Source of the DNA: Bacteroidaceae bacterium | GTDB taxonomy: Bacteria; Bacteroidota; Bacteroidia; Bacteroidales; Bacteroidaceae | DNA: 64,000 bases | Reading direction: 5' to 3' | NCBI GenBank assembly: GCA_017465905.1 | Contig: JAFTVE010000012.1 | Location: forward strand, 29,912 to 93,911 | Notes under the pieces: generated by a model | Databases searched by the model: none | Told to the model about the DNA's origin: nothing | Seen by the model: the letters and a program-made list of their open reading frames with translations, nothing else | In this document: positions 25,248-34,688 of the stretch, piece after piece | Position numbering within the stretch: position 1 is the first letter of the stretch | Layout: the number at the start of each line of letters is the position of its first letter | Made by a program: the position numbers and the translations under genes

Positions 25248-26012
25248 ATGAGAAAGTCATTGATAACAGTATGTATGTGTGCTGGCATGTTGGCAGCAGC
25301 AATGCCTATGGAGGCCTCGACGGTGTGGAGCAGCTATATGAGTGAAGAGCCGAATGCGGCACCTGAGAGAAGCCGCGGCGTGGTGGCACGCATGGACTTG
25401 CCCGAATTCAGCGCTATATACTGTGATGTGGTGGCCAACATTACCATCGAGCAAGGCAATGAATTCTTGATTGAGGCGCGTGGCCCCGAACACCTCGTGC
25501 GTCTCATTGAGCCTGAAGTGAGCAAGAATGGTACGTTGACCGTGAAGTCGACCAAAGAGTATAAGGTGAAGAAAGACAACGGTATCAACATCCGTATCGT
25601 ATCGCCTACCATTGACATGGTATATAATGATTGCGTGGGCAATATCCACTTGAAGGGTACAATCAAGACCAAAATGATGACGGTGACCAACGAGGGCGTG
25701 GGCAATATCACCTTCGATAACCTCCAATGTGAGATTCTCCAGGTAATCAATGAGGGTGTAGGCAATATCGAGTTTACCGGAAAGGTGGCTGAGCGTGCTG
25801 TGTTCAAGTCTGACGGTGTGGGCAATATCAATGCCTATAACCTCGAGACTCCCGACCTCACGGCCGACCTCAATGGCGTAGGTGGCATAGAGTGCTATGT
25901 GACCCAGCGCTTCACCTGCTCGGCAAATGGCGTGGGCAGTATTTATTATAAAGGAGATCCCAAGCAGACGAATATCCAGAACAACGGCATTGGGAAGGTG
26001 CGTCGCAGATAG
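25248..26012 (+). CDS. Exported head-GIN-domain (DUF2807) beta-helix protein
   Basis: 254 residues with a signal peptide (cleavage near PMEAS, about residue 24). The mature part is a DUF2807 / head-GIN domain, expected to fold as a beta-solenoid in the periplasm or at the surface. Seven repeats about 20 residues apart carry the core V-G-N-I: DCVGNIHL, EGVGNITF, EGVGNIEF, DGVGNINA, NGVGGIEC, NGVGSIYY, NGIGKVRR. The N-terminal half (EFSAIYCDVVANITIEQG) is the usual domain start. Its promoter looks like an ECF type, suggesting envelope-stress control. It ends 12 bp from the convergent aroK. Confidence 0.9.
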   Translation: MRKSLITVCMCAGMLAAAMPMEASTVWSSYMSEEPNAAPERSRGVVARMDLPEFSAIYCDVVANITIEQGNEFLIEARGPEHLVRLIEPEVSKNGTLTVKSTKEYKVKKDNGINIRIVSPTIDMVYNDCVGNIHLKGTIKTKMMTVTNEGVGNITFDNLQCEILQVINEGVGNIEFTGKVAERAVFKSDGVGNINAYNLETPDLTADLNGVGGIECYVTQRFTCSANGVGSIYYKGDPKQTNIQNNGIGKVRRR

Positions 26013-26024
26013 CGGGTGGGGGAT

Positions 26025-26549
26025 TTATAGAATCTCTTCTTTGAACCGCTCTACCGATTCGCTTATCTGTTTGACGTTTTCCAGCTGGTTGGCACAGAAG
26101 CTATGTGTGGCGCGGCTGTAGTAGGGAAGGCGGCGGTTCAGTGTCTCGGTGATATAGCTGCGCAGCTCCTCGTCGGTCTTTCCGGCTACCAAGGGGCGCT
26201 GGGTGCGGGCTATGGTGAGGCGGGTGAAGATGACATCCACTGAAGCGTCAAGGAAAACGGTGGTACCCTGTGCATTCATATACTCCATGTTGTCGAAGAA
26301 GCAGGGGGTACCGCCACCAGTAGCAATAATCACATCTTCAAACTCGGCTACCTCGTGCAGCATGTTGCGCTCAATCTGGCGGAATCCCTCTTCGCCTCGT
26401 TCGGCAAAGATTTGTGATACTGTAGCATGATAACGGCTTTCAATATATAGGTCAAGATCTACAAACTGTAGACCAAGGTCCTTGGCAAGCGCCTTTCCTA
26501 AGGTTGTCTTGCCTGCTGCCATGAATCCGACGAGAAGAATACGGGTCAT
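26025..26549 (-). CDS. aroK: Shikimate kinase
   Basis: 174 residues. It phosphorylates shikimate in aromatic amino acid synthesis. The P-loop is GFMAAGKTTLGKALA (about residues 8-22). Shikimate-binding features are DLDLYIESR, FRQIERNML and TGGGTPCF, and the lid arginine lies in TQRPLVAGKT. Its start overlaps the topA stop as ATGA, so it is translationally coupled to topA. Confidence 0.95.
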   Translation of the reverse strand: MTRILLVGFMAAGKTTLGKALAKDLGLQFVDLDLYIESRYHATVSQIFAERGEEGFRQIERNMLHEVAEFEDVIIATGGGTPCFFDNMEYMNAQGTTVFLDASVDVIFTRLTIARTQRPLVAGKTDEELRSYITETLNRRLPYYSRATHSFCANQLENVKQISESVERFKEEIL

Positions 26550-28876
26550 TTCTTTCGTCTGCGTGGGGTGGCTGGCTTGTCGGCCGACTTTTCAATAATC
26601 TCCATGCATGCGGCGAGGTCAAGAGAGGCAGGATCGGTACCTGTCGGTATCTTGTAGTTCTTGCCGTTGGCTGCGATGTAGGGGCCATAGCGTCCGTTGA
26701 GAATCTCTATGTCGGGGTTTTCGGTGAAGGTCTTTATCAGTCGTTGCTGCTCGTACTGACGCTTCTCCTCGAAGAGCTGGATGGCTTCGTCCAGTGTCAC
26801 CTGCATGGGGTCGAACTTGGTGGGCAGGCTTACGTATTGCTTGCCTTGCTGCACGTAGGGACCAAAGCGGCCTACGTTGACCACGATGGGCGCTCCTTCC
26901 CACTCACCGAGGGTGCGTGGCAGGGCAAAGAGTGCGAGGGCCTCGTCCAGGGTGATGGTGTCGAGTGACTGCCCTTTCTGCAGCTGGGCAAAGCGGGGTT
27001 TCTCTTCGTCGGAGGCCATGCCTATCTGCACTACAGGGCCATAACGGCCAATCTTTACGGATACCTGGCGTCCGCTCTGAGGCTCAGTACCGAGTATGCG
27101 TTCACCCACCTTGTGCTCCTGCTTCTCGCTCATCGACTTTTCGATAAGTGGGGAGAAGTCTTTATAGAAGGCAGCAATGACTTCGTCCCAGGGTTTGTCG
27201 CCCTCGGCCACTTCGTCAAATTCCTTCTCGATGTTGGCAGTAAAGTTGTAATCCAATACCTGCGGGAAGTATTGTGTGAGGAAGTCATTGACCACTAATC
27301 CTATATCGGTAGGAACAAGGCGTGCCTTCTCGCTGCCATAGCTCTCTTTGGCTGTCTTGTCGGTTATCTTTCCGGCCTTCAATGTCAGCACATTGATGGT
27401 GCGCTGTTGGCTTGGTTTGTCTTCTTTAACGATATAGTCGCGGTTTTGTATGGTGCTGATGGTGGGCGCATAGGTGGATGGACGTCCTATGCCCAACTCT
27501 TCCAGTTTATGTACGAGCCCGGCTTCATTGTAGCGGAGCGGGTGCTGTGTGTAGCGTTCAGTAGCTTGCACTTCGGTGTATTGCAGCTTCTGTCCCTTGT
27601 GCATAGGGGGCAGCATGGGACCGTCTTGATTGTCGGTCTGCACATCCTCATCGAGCGACTCACGGTAGATACGCAGGAAGCCATCGAAGGTGACCACCTC
27701 GCCAGTAGCAGTGAAGAGGTAGTCTGACCCCGTCATGCTGATGGTGGCTGTGGTCTTGTCGATGAGCGCATCGGCCATCTGTGATGCGAGTGTACGTTTC
27801 CAGATGAGGTCGTAGAGGCGACGCTCGGCTGCAGTGCCTTCGATGGCAGTACGGTCCATATAGGTGGGGCGTATGGCCTCATGTGCCTCTTGGGCTCCTT
27901 TGGCCTTGGTCTTGAAGTTGCGCATCTTATGGTACTGCTCACCTATATTTTCGGTGATGACCTTCTTGCTGGCTCCGAGGCATAGGCTCGAGAGGTTCGT
28001 AGAGTCGGTACGCATATAGGTAATCTGTCCCGATTCGTAGAGTCGCTGCGCGATGGTCATTGTCTGTGATACGGAGAATCCCAGTTTGCGGGCGGCTTCC
28101 TGTTGCAGGGTCGAGGTGGTGAAGGGAGCAGCGGGTGACTTCTTCAGTGGCTTGGTCTGCACCTCTTCGATAGTATATGTAGCATCCTTGCATTGTGCGA
28201 GGAATGCCTCAGCCTGCTCCTTTTTCTTGAAGCGGGTGTTCAGTTCGGCCTTCATCTCTGTGGTGTTACCATCAGCATCAGGAACGAGGAACACGGCCAC
28301 TACGCGGTAGGCTGCTTCGCTCTTGAAGGCCTGTATCTCACGCTCACGCTCTACAATGAGGCGTACGGCTACTGACTGTACACGTCCGGCCGAGAGCGAG
28401 GGCTTCACCTTCTTCCATAGTACGGGCGACAGTTTGAAACCTACGATGCGGTCGAGTACGCGTCGGGCCTGCTGAGCGTTGACAAGGTTGATGTCAATGT
28501 TGCGGGGCGCCTGGATAGCATTGGTAATGGCCGTAGGGGTGATTTCGTGGAAGACGATACGGCGAGTGTTCTCGGCCTTGAGCCCAAGTACCTCGAACAG
28601 GTGCCAGCTGATGGCTTCTCCTTCACGGTCCTCATCGGATGCGAGCCATACGGTCTCGGCCTTGTCGGCTGCTTTGCGAAGTTCCTCCACGACCTTCTTC
28701 TTGTCTGAAGGGATTTCGTAGGTGGGGACGAATGTGCGGGTATCTATGCTGAAGTCTTTCTTCTTCAGGTCGCGTATGTGACCGAAACTTGACATCACTT
28801 TATAGTCTTTTCCTAGGAACTTCTCTATGGTCTTTGCCTTGGCAGGGGACTCTACTATCACCAGATTTTTTTGCAT
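26546..28876 (-). CDS. topA: DNA topoisomerase I (type IA)
   Basis: 776 residues from the ATG at 28876 (MQKNLVIVESPAKAKTIEKFLG is cut here: MQKNLVIVESPAKAKTI). An open extension to 29116 overlaps the next gene and lies upstream of a TACTTTTG promoter box (28906-28913, minus), so it is not coding. Relaxes negative supercoils. The TOPRIM acidic motif is ASDEDREGEAI and the active tyrosine lies in QITYMRTDSTNLS. The C-terminus carries three topo-C repeats (GRYGPVVQIG, GRFGPYVQQG, GRYGPYIAANG) instead of zinc fingers, then a basic tail. Confidence 0.96.
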   Translation of the reverse strand: MQKNLVIVESPAKAKTIEKFLGKDYKVMSSFGHIRDLKKKDFSIDTRTFVPTYEIPSDKKKVVEELRKAADKAETVWLASDEDREGEAISWHLFEVLGLKAENTRRIVFHEITPTAITNAIQAPRNIDINLVNAQQARRVLDRIVGFKLSPVLWKKVKPSLSAGRVQSVAVRLIVEREREIQAFKSEAAYRVVAVFLVPDADGNTTEMKAELNTRFKKKEQAEAFLAQCKDATYTIEEVQTKPLKKSPAAPFTTSTLQQEAARKLGFSVSQTMTIAQRLYESGQITYMRTDSTNLSSLCLGASKKVITENIGEQYHKMRNFKTKAKGAQEAHEAIRPTYMDRTAIEGTAAERRLYDLIWKRTLASQMADALIDKTTATISMTGSDYLFTATGEVVTFDGFLRIYRESLDEDVQTDNQDGPMLPPMHKGQKLQYTEVQATERYTQHPLRYNEAGLVHKLEELGIGRPSTYAPTISTIQNRDYIVKEDKPSQQRTINVLTLKAGKITDKTAKESYGSEKARLVPTDIGLVVNDFLTQYFPQVLDYNFTANIEKEFDEVAEGDKPWDEVIAAFYKDFSPLIEKSMSEKQEHKVGERILGTEPQSGRQVSVKIGRYGPVVQIGMASDEEKPRFAQLQKGQSLDTITLDEALALFALPRTLGEWEGAPIVVNVGRFGPYVQQGKQYVSLPTKFDPMQVTLDEAIQLFEEKRQYEQQRLIKTFTENPDIEILNGRYGPYIAANGKNYKIPTGTDPASLDLAACMEIIEKSADKPATPRRRKK

Positions 28877-28905
28877 AATTTCAGAGCGCTTCAGAAAATT
28901 TGCCG

Positions 28906-28913
28906 CAAAAGTA
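28906..28913 (-). promoter_or_regulatory. Likely -7 promoter box for topA-aroK
   Basis: Minus-strand TACTTTTG matches TAnnTTTG, 29 nt upstream of the topA start. Confidence 0.55.
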
Positions 28914-29084
28914 GACAAAAAAATCCAATCGCTCTTATATAATAGGTATAAAAGTGCTTTTTTTTGGTTAGCAACAGTTAAAAAGGCAAGGATGTAGGCT
29001 ATCCCTGCTGTTTGGGGATAGCTCTCCTTGCTCATGTTTATAGTTGCCTCGCTTACCGTGGTGTGTGGCTCTGCCCGAAGACAA

Positions 29085-30809
29085 TCAGAACTTGTAGGTA
29101 GCTCCAGCCAGGGCATGAATGCCTTGGGCTGAGTAGCTGTTATAGATCTGGTAATGTCGGTTGAGCAGGTTGTGTCCGTCGAGGGTGATGGTCCAATGTT
29201 TGTTCAAGGCATAGCGGAGGCCAAGGCTGAGATCGAAAATGGGAGCCTCGCGGAGTGGATTGTCTGCAACGCCACTTGGCCACTCAAGGGAACTGCCTGG
29301 CATATTGTTGCCATAAGGAATATCGTCCCAGTTGAAGGGGCAAAAGAGGAGGTAGCGGAGGTCTGCAGTGGCAGTGAAGCCATTGAGGATGTGGAGGCTG
29401 GCTCCTGCACGGGTGTCGAGCTGCGGAGCACGTGCCAGAAGGTATCGATAGTCGTTACCTACTATCCAATGGGTATAGGTGCCTTCGGCATAGCAGGTGA
29501 AGAGCTGCTTGTAGTCGTAGCCGAGCTTGCCGCCACCATAAGCAGCCTGAGCATCAGCAGTGGCAAAGCCGGTATAGAGAATATTGTTCTCTACGGCTCC
29601 AGTCTCGAACAGATTGTTCTCCGTGATGCGATAGCCACCATTCAGGTGCAGGTGGAGCCCCTCGGTGAGGCGGACGTTGCCTTCGAGACGGGCATTGATG
29701 AGGGTGTAGGCTGCAGATAGGGGACTCTCGGCATACCAATAGGGAGATAGGGTAGCAAGGGTGCTATATGTAGCAAGCTGGCGGCCACCGTCAAGAGTGA
29801 GGGCAGCAGTGAAGTTGCGTCCTGCATTGTAGCTGAAGCTGCATGCGGGAGATGCCTTGAAGCGCTGGCCAGTCTGACCTGAAAAATCGACGTTGAGGCC
29901 GGCGGTCAGTTGGTAGTGGCCGAAAGTGCCGCGCCATTGGGGAGTAAGGCCCCAATAATTGACATCTTCATGCTTGTTGGGATGGTTATAGGCGAGCATG
30001 TCGCTGTGTATGCCCAGAATGGCTGCATGTTGTTCATTGAAGCGCATACTCAGGGTGGCAGAGGTGCTGAAATGATTCTCTCCATGGCCTTGATGCATGC
30101 CTGCGTATGCTTGCTGGCCTATGTGGCTATAACCGGTAGCTACAACATATTGGAAACGCTCCTTGATGTCCCCCTTGACATAGAAGTGTCCATCAAGATG
30201 AACCGACTGCTGGAGGTCGGTCTCGTATGGGGTGTAGGTGTGTATGGCAGACAAAGATGATGAGGTGAAGTAGTTTAGCCAGTGCTGTCCGAAGTTAAGA
30301 GCTGCGCCAAGCTCAACAGCATCGAGTGTCAGGCGATAGGCGGCATTGGCTGTGGCTTGGTAGAGGTATGAGGACCATTTGTTGTCGTTGCTGGGTGTGG
30401 GCAGCTTGCCGTTCCAGCCCTGCAGGGCAGTGCTGAAGGAGAGAGCATGCCGTTGCCCAAAGTGTAGGTTATAGGCGGCCAGCATATCTGTGTTGTTGTA
30501 GTTGCCATAGCCTAAGTGGAGATAGCCAGGCAGCCCTTTTGCTGTGGTGATAGGCTGTGAGGTTGCCGGCAGTGCACGACGGTCAAACTGCGTGATGGGT
30601 ATACCCTCCTGGGCATATACAATATCGGATTTCTTGATGGAGGGCTCTACCTCACCTGGGATGAACTGATGCTTTGTGGCACCGGATATAATGGGGTTAT
30701 AGGTGCTCTCTACGAGAACCATGCGATTGATTGTGTCGTTGGTGGCTGTCTGTGCCACAGCGCTTGCTGCGATGAGCAGGGCAGGGAGTAGGGTGATATA
30801 TCTTTTCAT
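29085..30809 (-). CDS. Outer membrane beta-barrel protein, TonB-receptor-like, plug-less
   Basis: 574 residues from the Met at 30809 (MKRYITLLPALLIAASAVAQ is a clear signal peptide); in-frame Met codons at 30815 and 30824 are possible. The mature part is a series of amphipathic beta strands ending HALAGATYKF, a typical barrel end with terminal Phe. It resembles the barrel half of TonB-dependent receptors, but I see no plug domain or TonB box. It lies 19 bp after the TPR gene, so they form one operon. A TPR lipid- or envelope-linked protein paired with a barrel is common in Bacteroidota; the role is unknown. Confidence 0.85.
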   Translation of the reverse strand: MKRYITLLPALLIAASAVAQTATNDTINRMVLVESTYNPIISGATKHQFIPGEVEPSIKKSDIVYAQEGIPITQFDRRALPATSQPITTAKGLPGYLHLGYGNYNNTDMLAAYNLHFGQRHALSFSTALQGWNGKLPTPSNDNKWSSYLYQATANAAYRLTLDAVELGAALNFGQHWLNYFTSSSLSAIHTYTPYETDLQQSVHLDGHFYVKGDIKERFQYVVATGYSHIGQQAYAGMHQGHGENHFSTSATLSMRFNEQHAAILGIHSDMLAYNHPNKHEDVNYWGLTPQWRGTFGHYQLTAGLNVDFSGQTGQRFKASPACSFSYNAGRNFTAALTLDGGRQLATYSTLATLSPYWYAESPLSAAYTLINARLEGNVRLTEGLHLHLNGGYRITENNLFETGAVENNILYTGFATADAQAAYGGGKLGYDYKQLFTCYAEGTYTHWIVGNDYRYLLARAPQLDTRAGASLHILNGFTATADLRYLLFCPFNWDDIPYGNNMPGSSLEWPSGVADNPLREAPIFDLSLGLRYALNKHWTITLDGHNLLNRHYQIYNSYSAQGIHALAGATYKF

Positions 30810-30828
30810 TGTCATGATGTGCATAGGG

Positions 30829-33800
30829 TTATTGTTGGGTTTGAGGTTGTTCCAATGCCTTCAGGCGTGTCTCCACCATGGAGGCGATGTCGTCATCGGC
30901 GTGATAGCTCTGCTTGAGCGAGAGCAGGTACTGCTTTGCCTCGATATTCTTCTCCTTCTTTACATATACGTCGGACAGGAGAACGAAGCTGCGTGCAAGC
31001 CAATAGCTGTGGGGGGTACTTACATTGATATAGTCGAGTATCTCCTGCTCGGCCTTGTCGTAGTTCCCTGTATTGTAGTAGAGCTGTGCCAGGAGATACT
31101 TGGCTTCGGCTCCATAGACATTACGTGTGTCACCGGATAGCTGCTTCAGGTCTTCTATGGCTGCATCGTTGCGCTTCTTGTCCAGATAGACCTTGGCGCG
31201 ATAATAGCGCAGCTCGTTGCTTGTCTCCGGTGCCAGCATGCTGTTGGCAAGTACGGCTCCGGTCTCCTTCATGATGACATCTTGGTTGCCAAGTGCTCGG
31301 GCAGAACGCAGACGATGTATCTGTGCATGCAGTTTGGTTGACGGGTTGTCTGTGATATCAATGAGGCTACCATAGGAGGTCATGGCTAATGTGTAGTCCT
31401 TGTGGTTGTAGGCCATGTCGGCAACCATGCGTGTAGCCTCCTCGCAATATTTGCTGTTGCGCTGTCCGGCTACAAATTGTAGATGTTGGCGTGCATCGTC
31501 ATAGTCGTTCTGCTTGTAATGGATGCACCCTAAGTAATACCGTGTGTCGATGACATAGGCTCCATTGGGGAACTGATTGAGGTACTTGGTGAAACCATCG
31601 GTTGCCTGCTTGTCGTTCCCGCGTGTGTAGGCCAGCTCGGCAGCCTTATAGGTGAGGGAGTCGTGCTCATTGACATCTACCTTGACCATGCCTTGAGCCT
31701 GTGAGGCGAATTCAACATAGCTGTCGACCATATTTTCCTCTACATAAAGGGTCTTGAGGTCGCGCATGGCCACATTAGCCTGCTCGCTGCCTGGATAATT
31801 GGTGATTACCGCCTTATAGGCATTGATGGCCTGGCGAATCTGATTGTTCTGATAATAAATCAAAGCTATCTCGTTGCCTGCCTTCGGAGCATATTGGCTG
31901 TGGGGGAAGCGAGTGGTCAGTTGCTCGAATACTTGGATGGCCTGCTCGCCCTTGTCGAGCTGTACATATGCACGTCCCTTCTCGTAAAGGGCATCGTCGA
32001 GATAGTCTGATTGCGGATAATTCTCGATGAGGAAGGTAAGTGTACCAATTTTGTCGGTGTATCGTCCGGATAGACCTTGGGCGAAGCCTTTCTGATAAAC
32101 GGCATAGTCGGCAACTGAAGGCTCCATATTGATGGCTTTTTCGTAGGCGGTCTCTGCGGCGCTGTATTGGCGCGATTGGTAATAGCAGTCGCCAATACGC
32201 ATCTGGGCGTCGGCCAACGTGGTCTTCTCAATGATTCCCTTTGTTGCCGCGCTTGATTGAAGCAGCTGTCCGAAGCGCTTGAAAGCTTCCTGATAGTTCT
32301 TTTGTGCAAATTGCGCATATCCCAAACCATACAGAGCCAACGCATAGGTGCGGCCATTGCGCTCTGTCGTAAGGTTAAGGTATTGGGTGTAGTCCTTGGT
32401 CGCTTGCTTGATGTTGCCACCACGGTAGTTGGCTTCGCCACGCCAGAAGAGGGCATCGGCTCTTGTCTGGCGGTCATAGTCGCCTACTCTCAGCGATTCG
32501 TTGAATCTGGTGATGGCTACGCCCATATTACCGTTGGCGAAAGCTTCGGTTCCTGCTTTATAGAGCAGCTTTTGCTTGGCCTCGAGGATGGTGCTGCTGG
32601 GATGTTGAATCTTGGCAATGGATTGTAGGGCGGCATCATGATTCTTGGTGTGCATGTATGTCTCTACCAGATAGCTGTTTACGCGGTCAGCATATACGGA
32701 TGACGGGAACTCATTGAGGAAGCGCTCCAATACCTTGACAGATTCTCCAAAGCCTGAATAGGCTGTTTCGTGCACGCATACCGTATAGTTATACATGGCA
32801 CGCTCGCGTACCTGTGGGTCGGCGGTCATAGAGGCTGCCTGCTCAAAACAGAGGCGTGCCTTGTTCTTGTCGTCCAGGCTGAGGTATGACAGGCCGGCAT
32901 GCAATTGGGCATTCTGGGTAATGGCATCGTCGCCTTCGCTGACCATAGCAAATATCTCCGGTGCTCGTAGATGCTCCTTTGTGTTGAAGTGGGCCATACC
33001 AAGCTGATAGAGGGTCTCACGCTTGGGAGAGTCTGCAGCAGCCAGATACTCTTCCAGAACGATGGCTGCCTTGAGATAGCGCTGTTGCGCATAGAGAGCC
33101 TCTCCCTGTATGCGTTTCATGTCGAGGGTATATTCGTCTTGCTTATACTCTTCTAAGTATGCTTCGGCTGAGGCTTCGGCTTCGGAGTACTCTTTGGTTG
33201 CAAGGGCTATCTCTGCCAAGTAGTATCGCGATGGGCGATGGAAGGCCTGGGCATCCTTGGTTTGATTGAATCCCTCTTCTGCCTTGTCGTAACGCTTGCC
33301 GATAAAATCGGTGTAGGCTGTATAGAACATTGCCTCTGTATCATAGCGGTCGCTTATCAGGCTCAAGATGCCCAATTGTGCTGAAGCCTCTTCGTAGCGT
33401 TCCTCTTGTATCATTGACAGGGCATAGGCAAGGACAACATCGTCGCGCTCCTTATCATTGAGCATGTCGGGGTCTATCTTGCCCATATCTTGAATGACAG
33501 CGGCGTAGTCTTCTTGGGCATAATGGCTAAGAAGGATCAGTGCCTTCATGCGATTGAGCTCCGGAGTGTCAGGATACTCGTTGATATACTTTGTAATGAT
33601 GCTTGCTGCAGATGCTGCATCCTGATAGTATGCGATGATGGCCAGCATTGCCGCGGTTTCGCGTTGCTGTATGCTGGAGCAGTTGCCTGACTGTACCTCA
33701 CGTAGCAGTTTGGCTGCCATCTCGTAGTTGTGCTCGTCCAAGAAACTGCGTGCCTGCTGTAATTGTAATTCAGGTACATCTGTAAGTGTGTTACTATTGC

Positions 33801-33873
33801 CTACAGTGTAGGTCTCTTGTGCCTGCATGGTCAGCGTCATGCATATCAAAGGTAATATGACGTACTTCTTCAT
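30829..33873 (-). CDS. Large exported tetratricopeptide-repeat protein
   Basis: 1014 residues from the Met at 33873 (MKKYVILPLICMTLTMQAQ, a signal peptide). Almost the entire mature chain is made of TPR motifs, seen as A-xxx-Y/F-xxx-Y-xxA spacing (YDKAEEGFNQ, YSAAETAYEKAI, IRQAINAYKAVITNYP, YDKAEQEILDYI). It is probably a periplasmic scaffold. The open frame reaches 33933, but a TATTTTTG promoter box at 33912-33919 (minus) favours the later start. It is co-transcribed with the barrel protein downstream. Similar TPR proteins assist outer membrane or secretion complexes; no partner is proven here. Confidence 0.9.
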   Translation of the reverse strand: MKKYVILPLICMTLTMQAQETYTVGNSNTLTDVPELQLQQARSFLDEHNYEMAAKLLREVQSGNCSSIQQRETAAMLAIIAYYQDAASAASIITKYINEYPDTPELNRMKALILLSHYAQEDYAAVIQDMGKIDPDMLNDKERDDVVLAYALSMIQEERYEEASAQLGILSLISDRYDTEAMFYTAYTDFIGKRYDKAEEGFNQTKDAQAFHRPSRYYLAEIALATKEYSEAEASAEAYLEEYKQDEYTLDMKRIQGEALYAQQRYLKAAIVLEEYLAAADSPKRETLYQLGMAHFNTKEHLRAPEIFAMVSEGDDAITQNAQLHAGLSYLSLDDKNKARLCFEQAASMTADPQVRERAMYNYTVCVHETAYSGFGESVKVLERFLNEFPSSVYADRVNSYLVETYMHTKNHDAALQSIAKIQHPSSTILEAKQKLLYKAGTEAFANGNMGVAITRFNESLRVGDYDRQTRADALFWRGEANYRGGNIKQATKDYTQYLNLTTERNGRTYALALYGLGYAQFAQKNYQEAFKRFGQLLQSSAATKGIIEKTTLADAQMRIGDCYYQSRQYSAAETAYEKAINMEPSVADYAVYQKGFAQGLSGRYTDKIGTLTFLIENYPQSDYLDDALYEKGRAYVQLDKGEQAIQVFEQLTTRFPHSQYAPKAGNEIALIYYQNNQIRQAINAYKAVITNYPGSEQANVAMRDLKTLYVEENMVDSYVEFASQAQGMVKVDVNEHDSLTYKAAELAYTRGNDKQATDGFTKYLNQFPNGAYVIDTRYYLGCIHYKQNDYDDARQHLQFVAGQRNSKYCEEATRMVADMAYNHKDYTLAMTSYGSLIDITDNPSTKLHAQIHRLRSARALGNQDVIMKETGAVLANSMLAPETSNELRYYRAKVYLDKKRNDAAIEDLKQLSGDTRNVYGAEAKYLLAQLYYNTGNYDKAEQEILDYINVSTPHSYWLARSFVLLSDVYVKKEKNIEAKQYLLSLKQSYHADDDIASMVETRLKALEQPQTQQ

Positions 33874-33911
33874 TTTTGTGGTGTTGTATTCATATATCAT
33901 TATAATAGATG

Positions 33912-33919
33912 CAAAAATA
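33912..33919 (-). promoter_or_regulatory. Likely -7 promoter box for the TPR / barrel operon
   Basis: Minus-strand TATTTTTG matches TAnnTTTG, 39 nt upstream of the chosen TPR start. Confidence 0.5.
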
Positions 33920-33961
33920 CATCTTTTTTTCAATCGGTGGGGTATATTCAGCGTTTTTTGT

Positions 33962-33969
33962 TACTTTTG
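33962..33969 (+). promoter_or_regulatory. Likely -7 promoter box for the methyltransferase-like gene
   Basis: TACTTTTG matches TAnnTTTG, 22 nt upstream of the Met at 33991. It supports that start over the one at 33937. Confidence 0.55.
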
Positions 33970-33990
33970 CCACCAAAGAGCGAAAGAACG

Positions 33991-34653
33991 ATGGTGAACA
34001 ACTGGATACGAAGGAAACGCAATTCTCTTGGATTTGGGGTGCAGAGTCCTAATGACTTCTATTTCGTGCAGAATGTTCTGCGTGAGAAGATGCATTATTA
34101 CGGGTATCGGGACCTGCGCGATTTGCAGAGGTCTATGGCTTCATCAGAAGGCTCTTATCCCGAGGAGATAAACCGTTTGCTGTTTCGTCTGGCCAACTAT
34201 GCTCATCCCGAAGTAATCGTTGAGGTCGGCACAGGCTCGGGACTCTCGGCTTGTGCGATGGCAATAGCGCATTTCCTCGGACGATGCATCACGATAAGTG
34301 AGCGGGGAGGAATAGATGATGTCGTTTCGGCCTTTTCACAGATTGTAGTAGAGGAAGGTGATGAGGTGGACCGTTTCTGTCAGATAGCCAATCGTTTGGA
34401 AACTATAGAAATGTTGCATGTGGCGCATACGGAGCACTATCAAGAGGTGGTGGACTGCGCCCTTAAGCATGTGTGCGATAGTACGTTGTTTGTAATTGAG
34501 GGAATACGCGACAGCAAAGAGAAATTGGAATGGTGGAAGAATCTGCAGGGCTGCAAGCCTGTAAGTGTGAGCTATGATATAGGCAATGTGGGACTACTCT
34601 TTTTCGACAAGCATCGTCATAAAACCGCTTATTGGGTAAATTTGGCAGAATGA
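33991..34653 (+). CDS. Class I SAM-dependent methyltransferase-like protein
   Basis: 220 residues from the Met at 33991; the open frame begins at 33937, before the promoter. Motif I is visible as VIVEVGTGSGLSACAMAIA near residues 78-96. The N-terminus has WIRRKRNSLGFGVQSPNDFYFV, a segment I know from a Bacteroidota methyltransferase-like group. The usual acidic motif II is weak, and the later part (VIEGIRDSKEKLEWW) is plausible for O-methyltransferase-like folds. The substrate is unknown. It is followed after 36 bp by the cobalamin adenosyltransferase gene. Confidence 0.7.
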   Translation: MVNNWIRRKRNSLGFGVQSPNDFYFVQNVLREKMHYYGYRDLRDLQRSMASSEGSYPEEINRLLFRLANYAHPEVIVEVGTGSGLSACAMAIAHFLGRCITISERGGIDDVVSAFSQIVVEEGDEVDRFCQIANRLETIEMLHVAHTEHYQEVVDCALKHVCDSTLFVIEGIRDSKEKLEWWKNLQGCKPVSVSYDIGNVGLLFFDKHRHKTAYWVNLAE

Positions 34654-34688
34654 GTTGTCGGTCTTTTAATGAAATCACTATATATAAT

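Noticed and set aside
28877-29116. 80-residue N-terminal extension of topA
   Set aside because: It overlaps the neighbouring outer membrane gene, lies upstream of a promoter box, and the family starts at MQKNLVIVESPAK.
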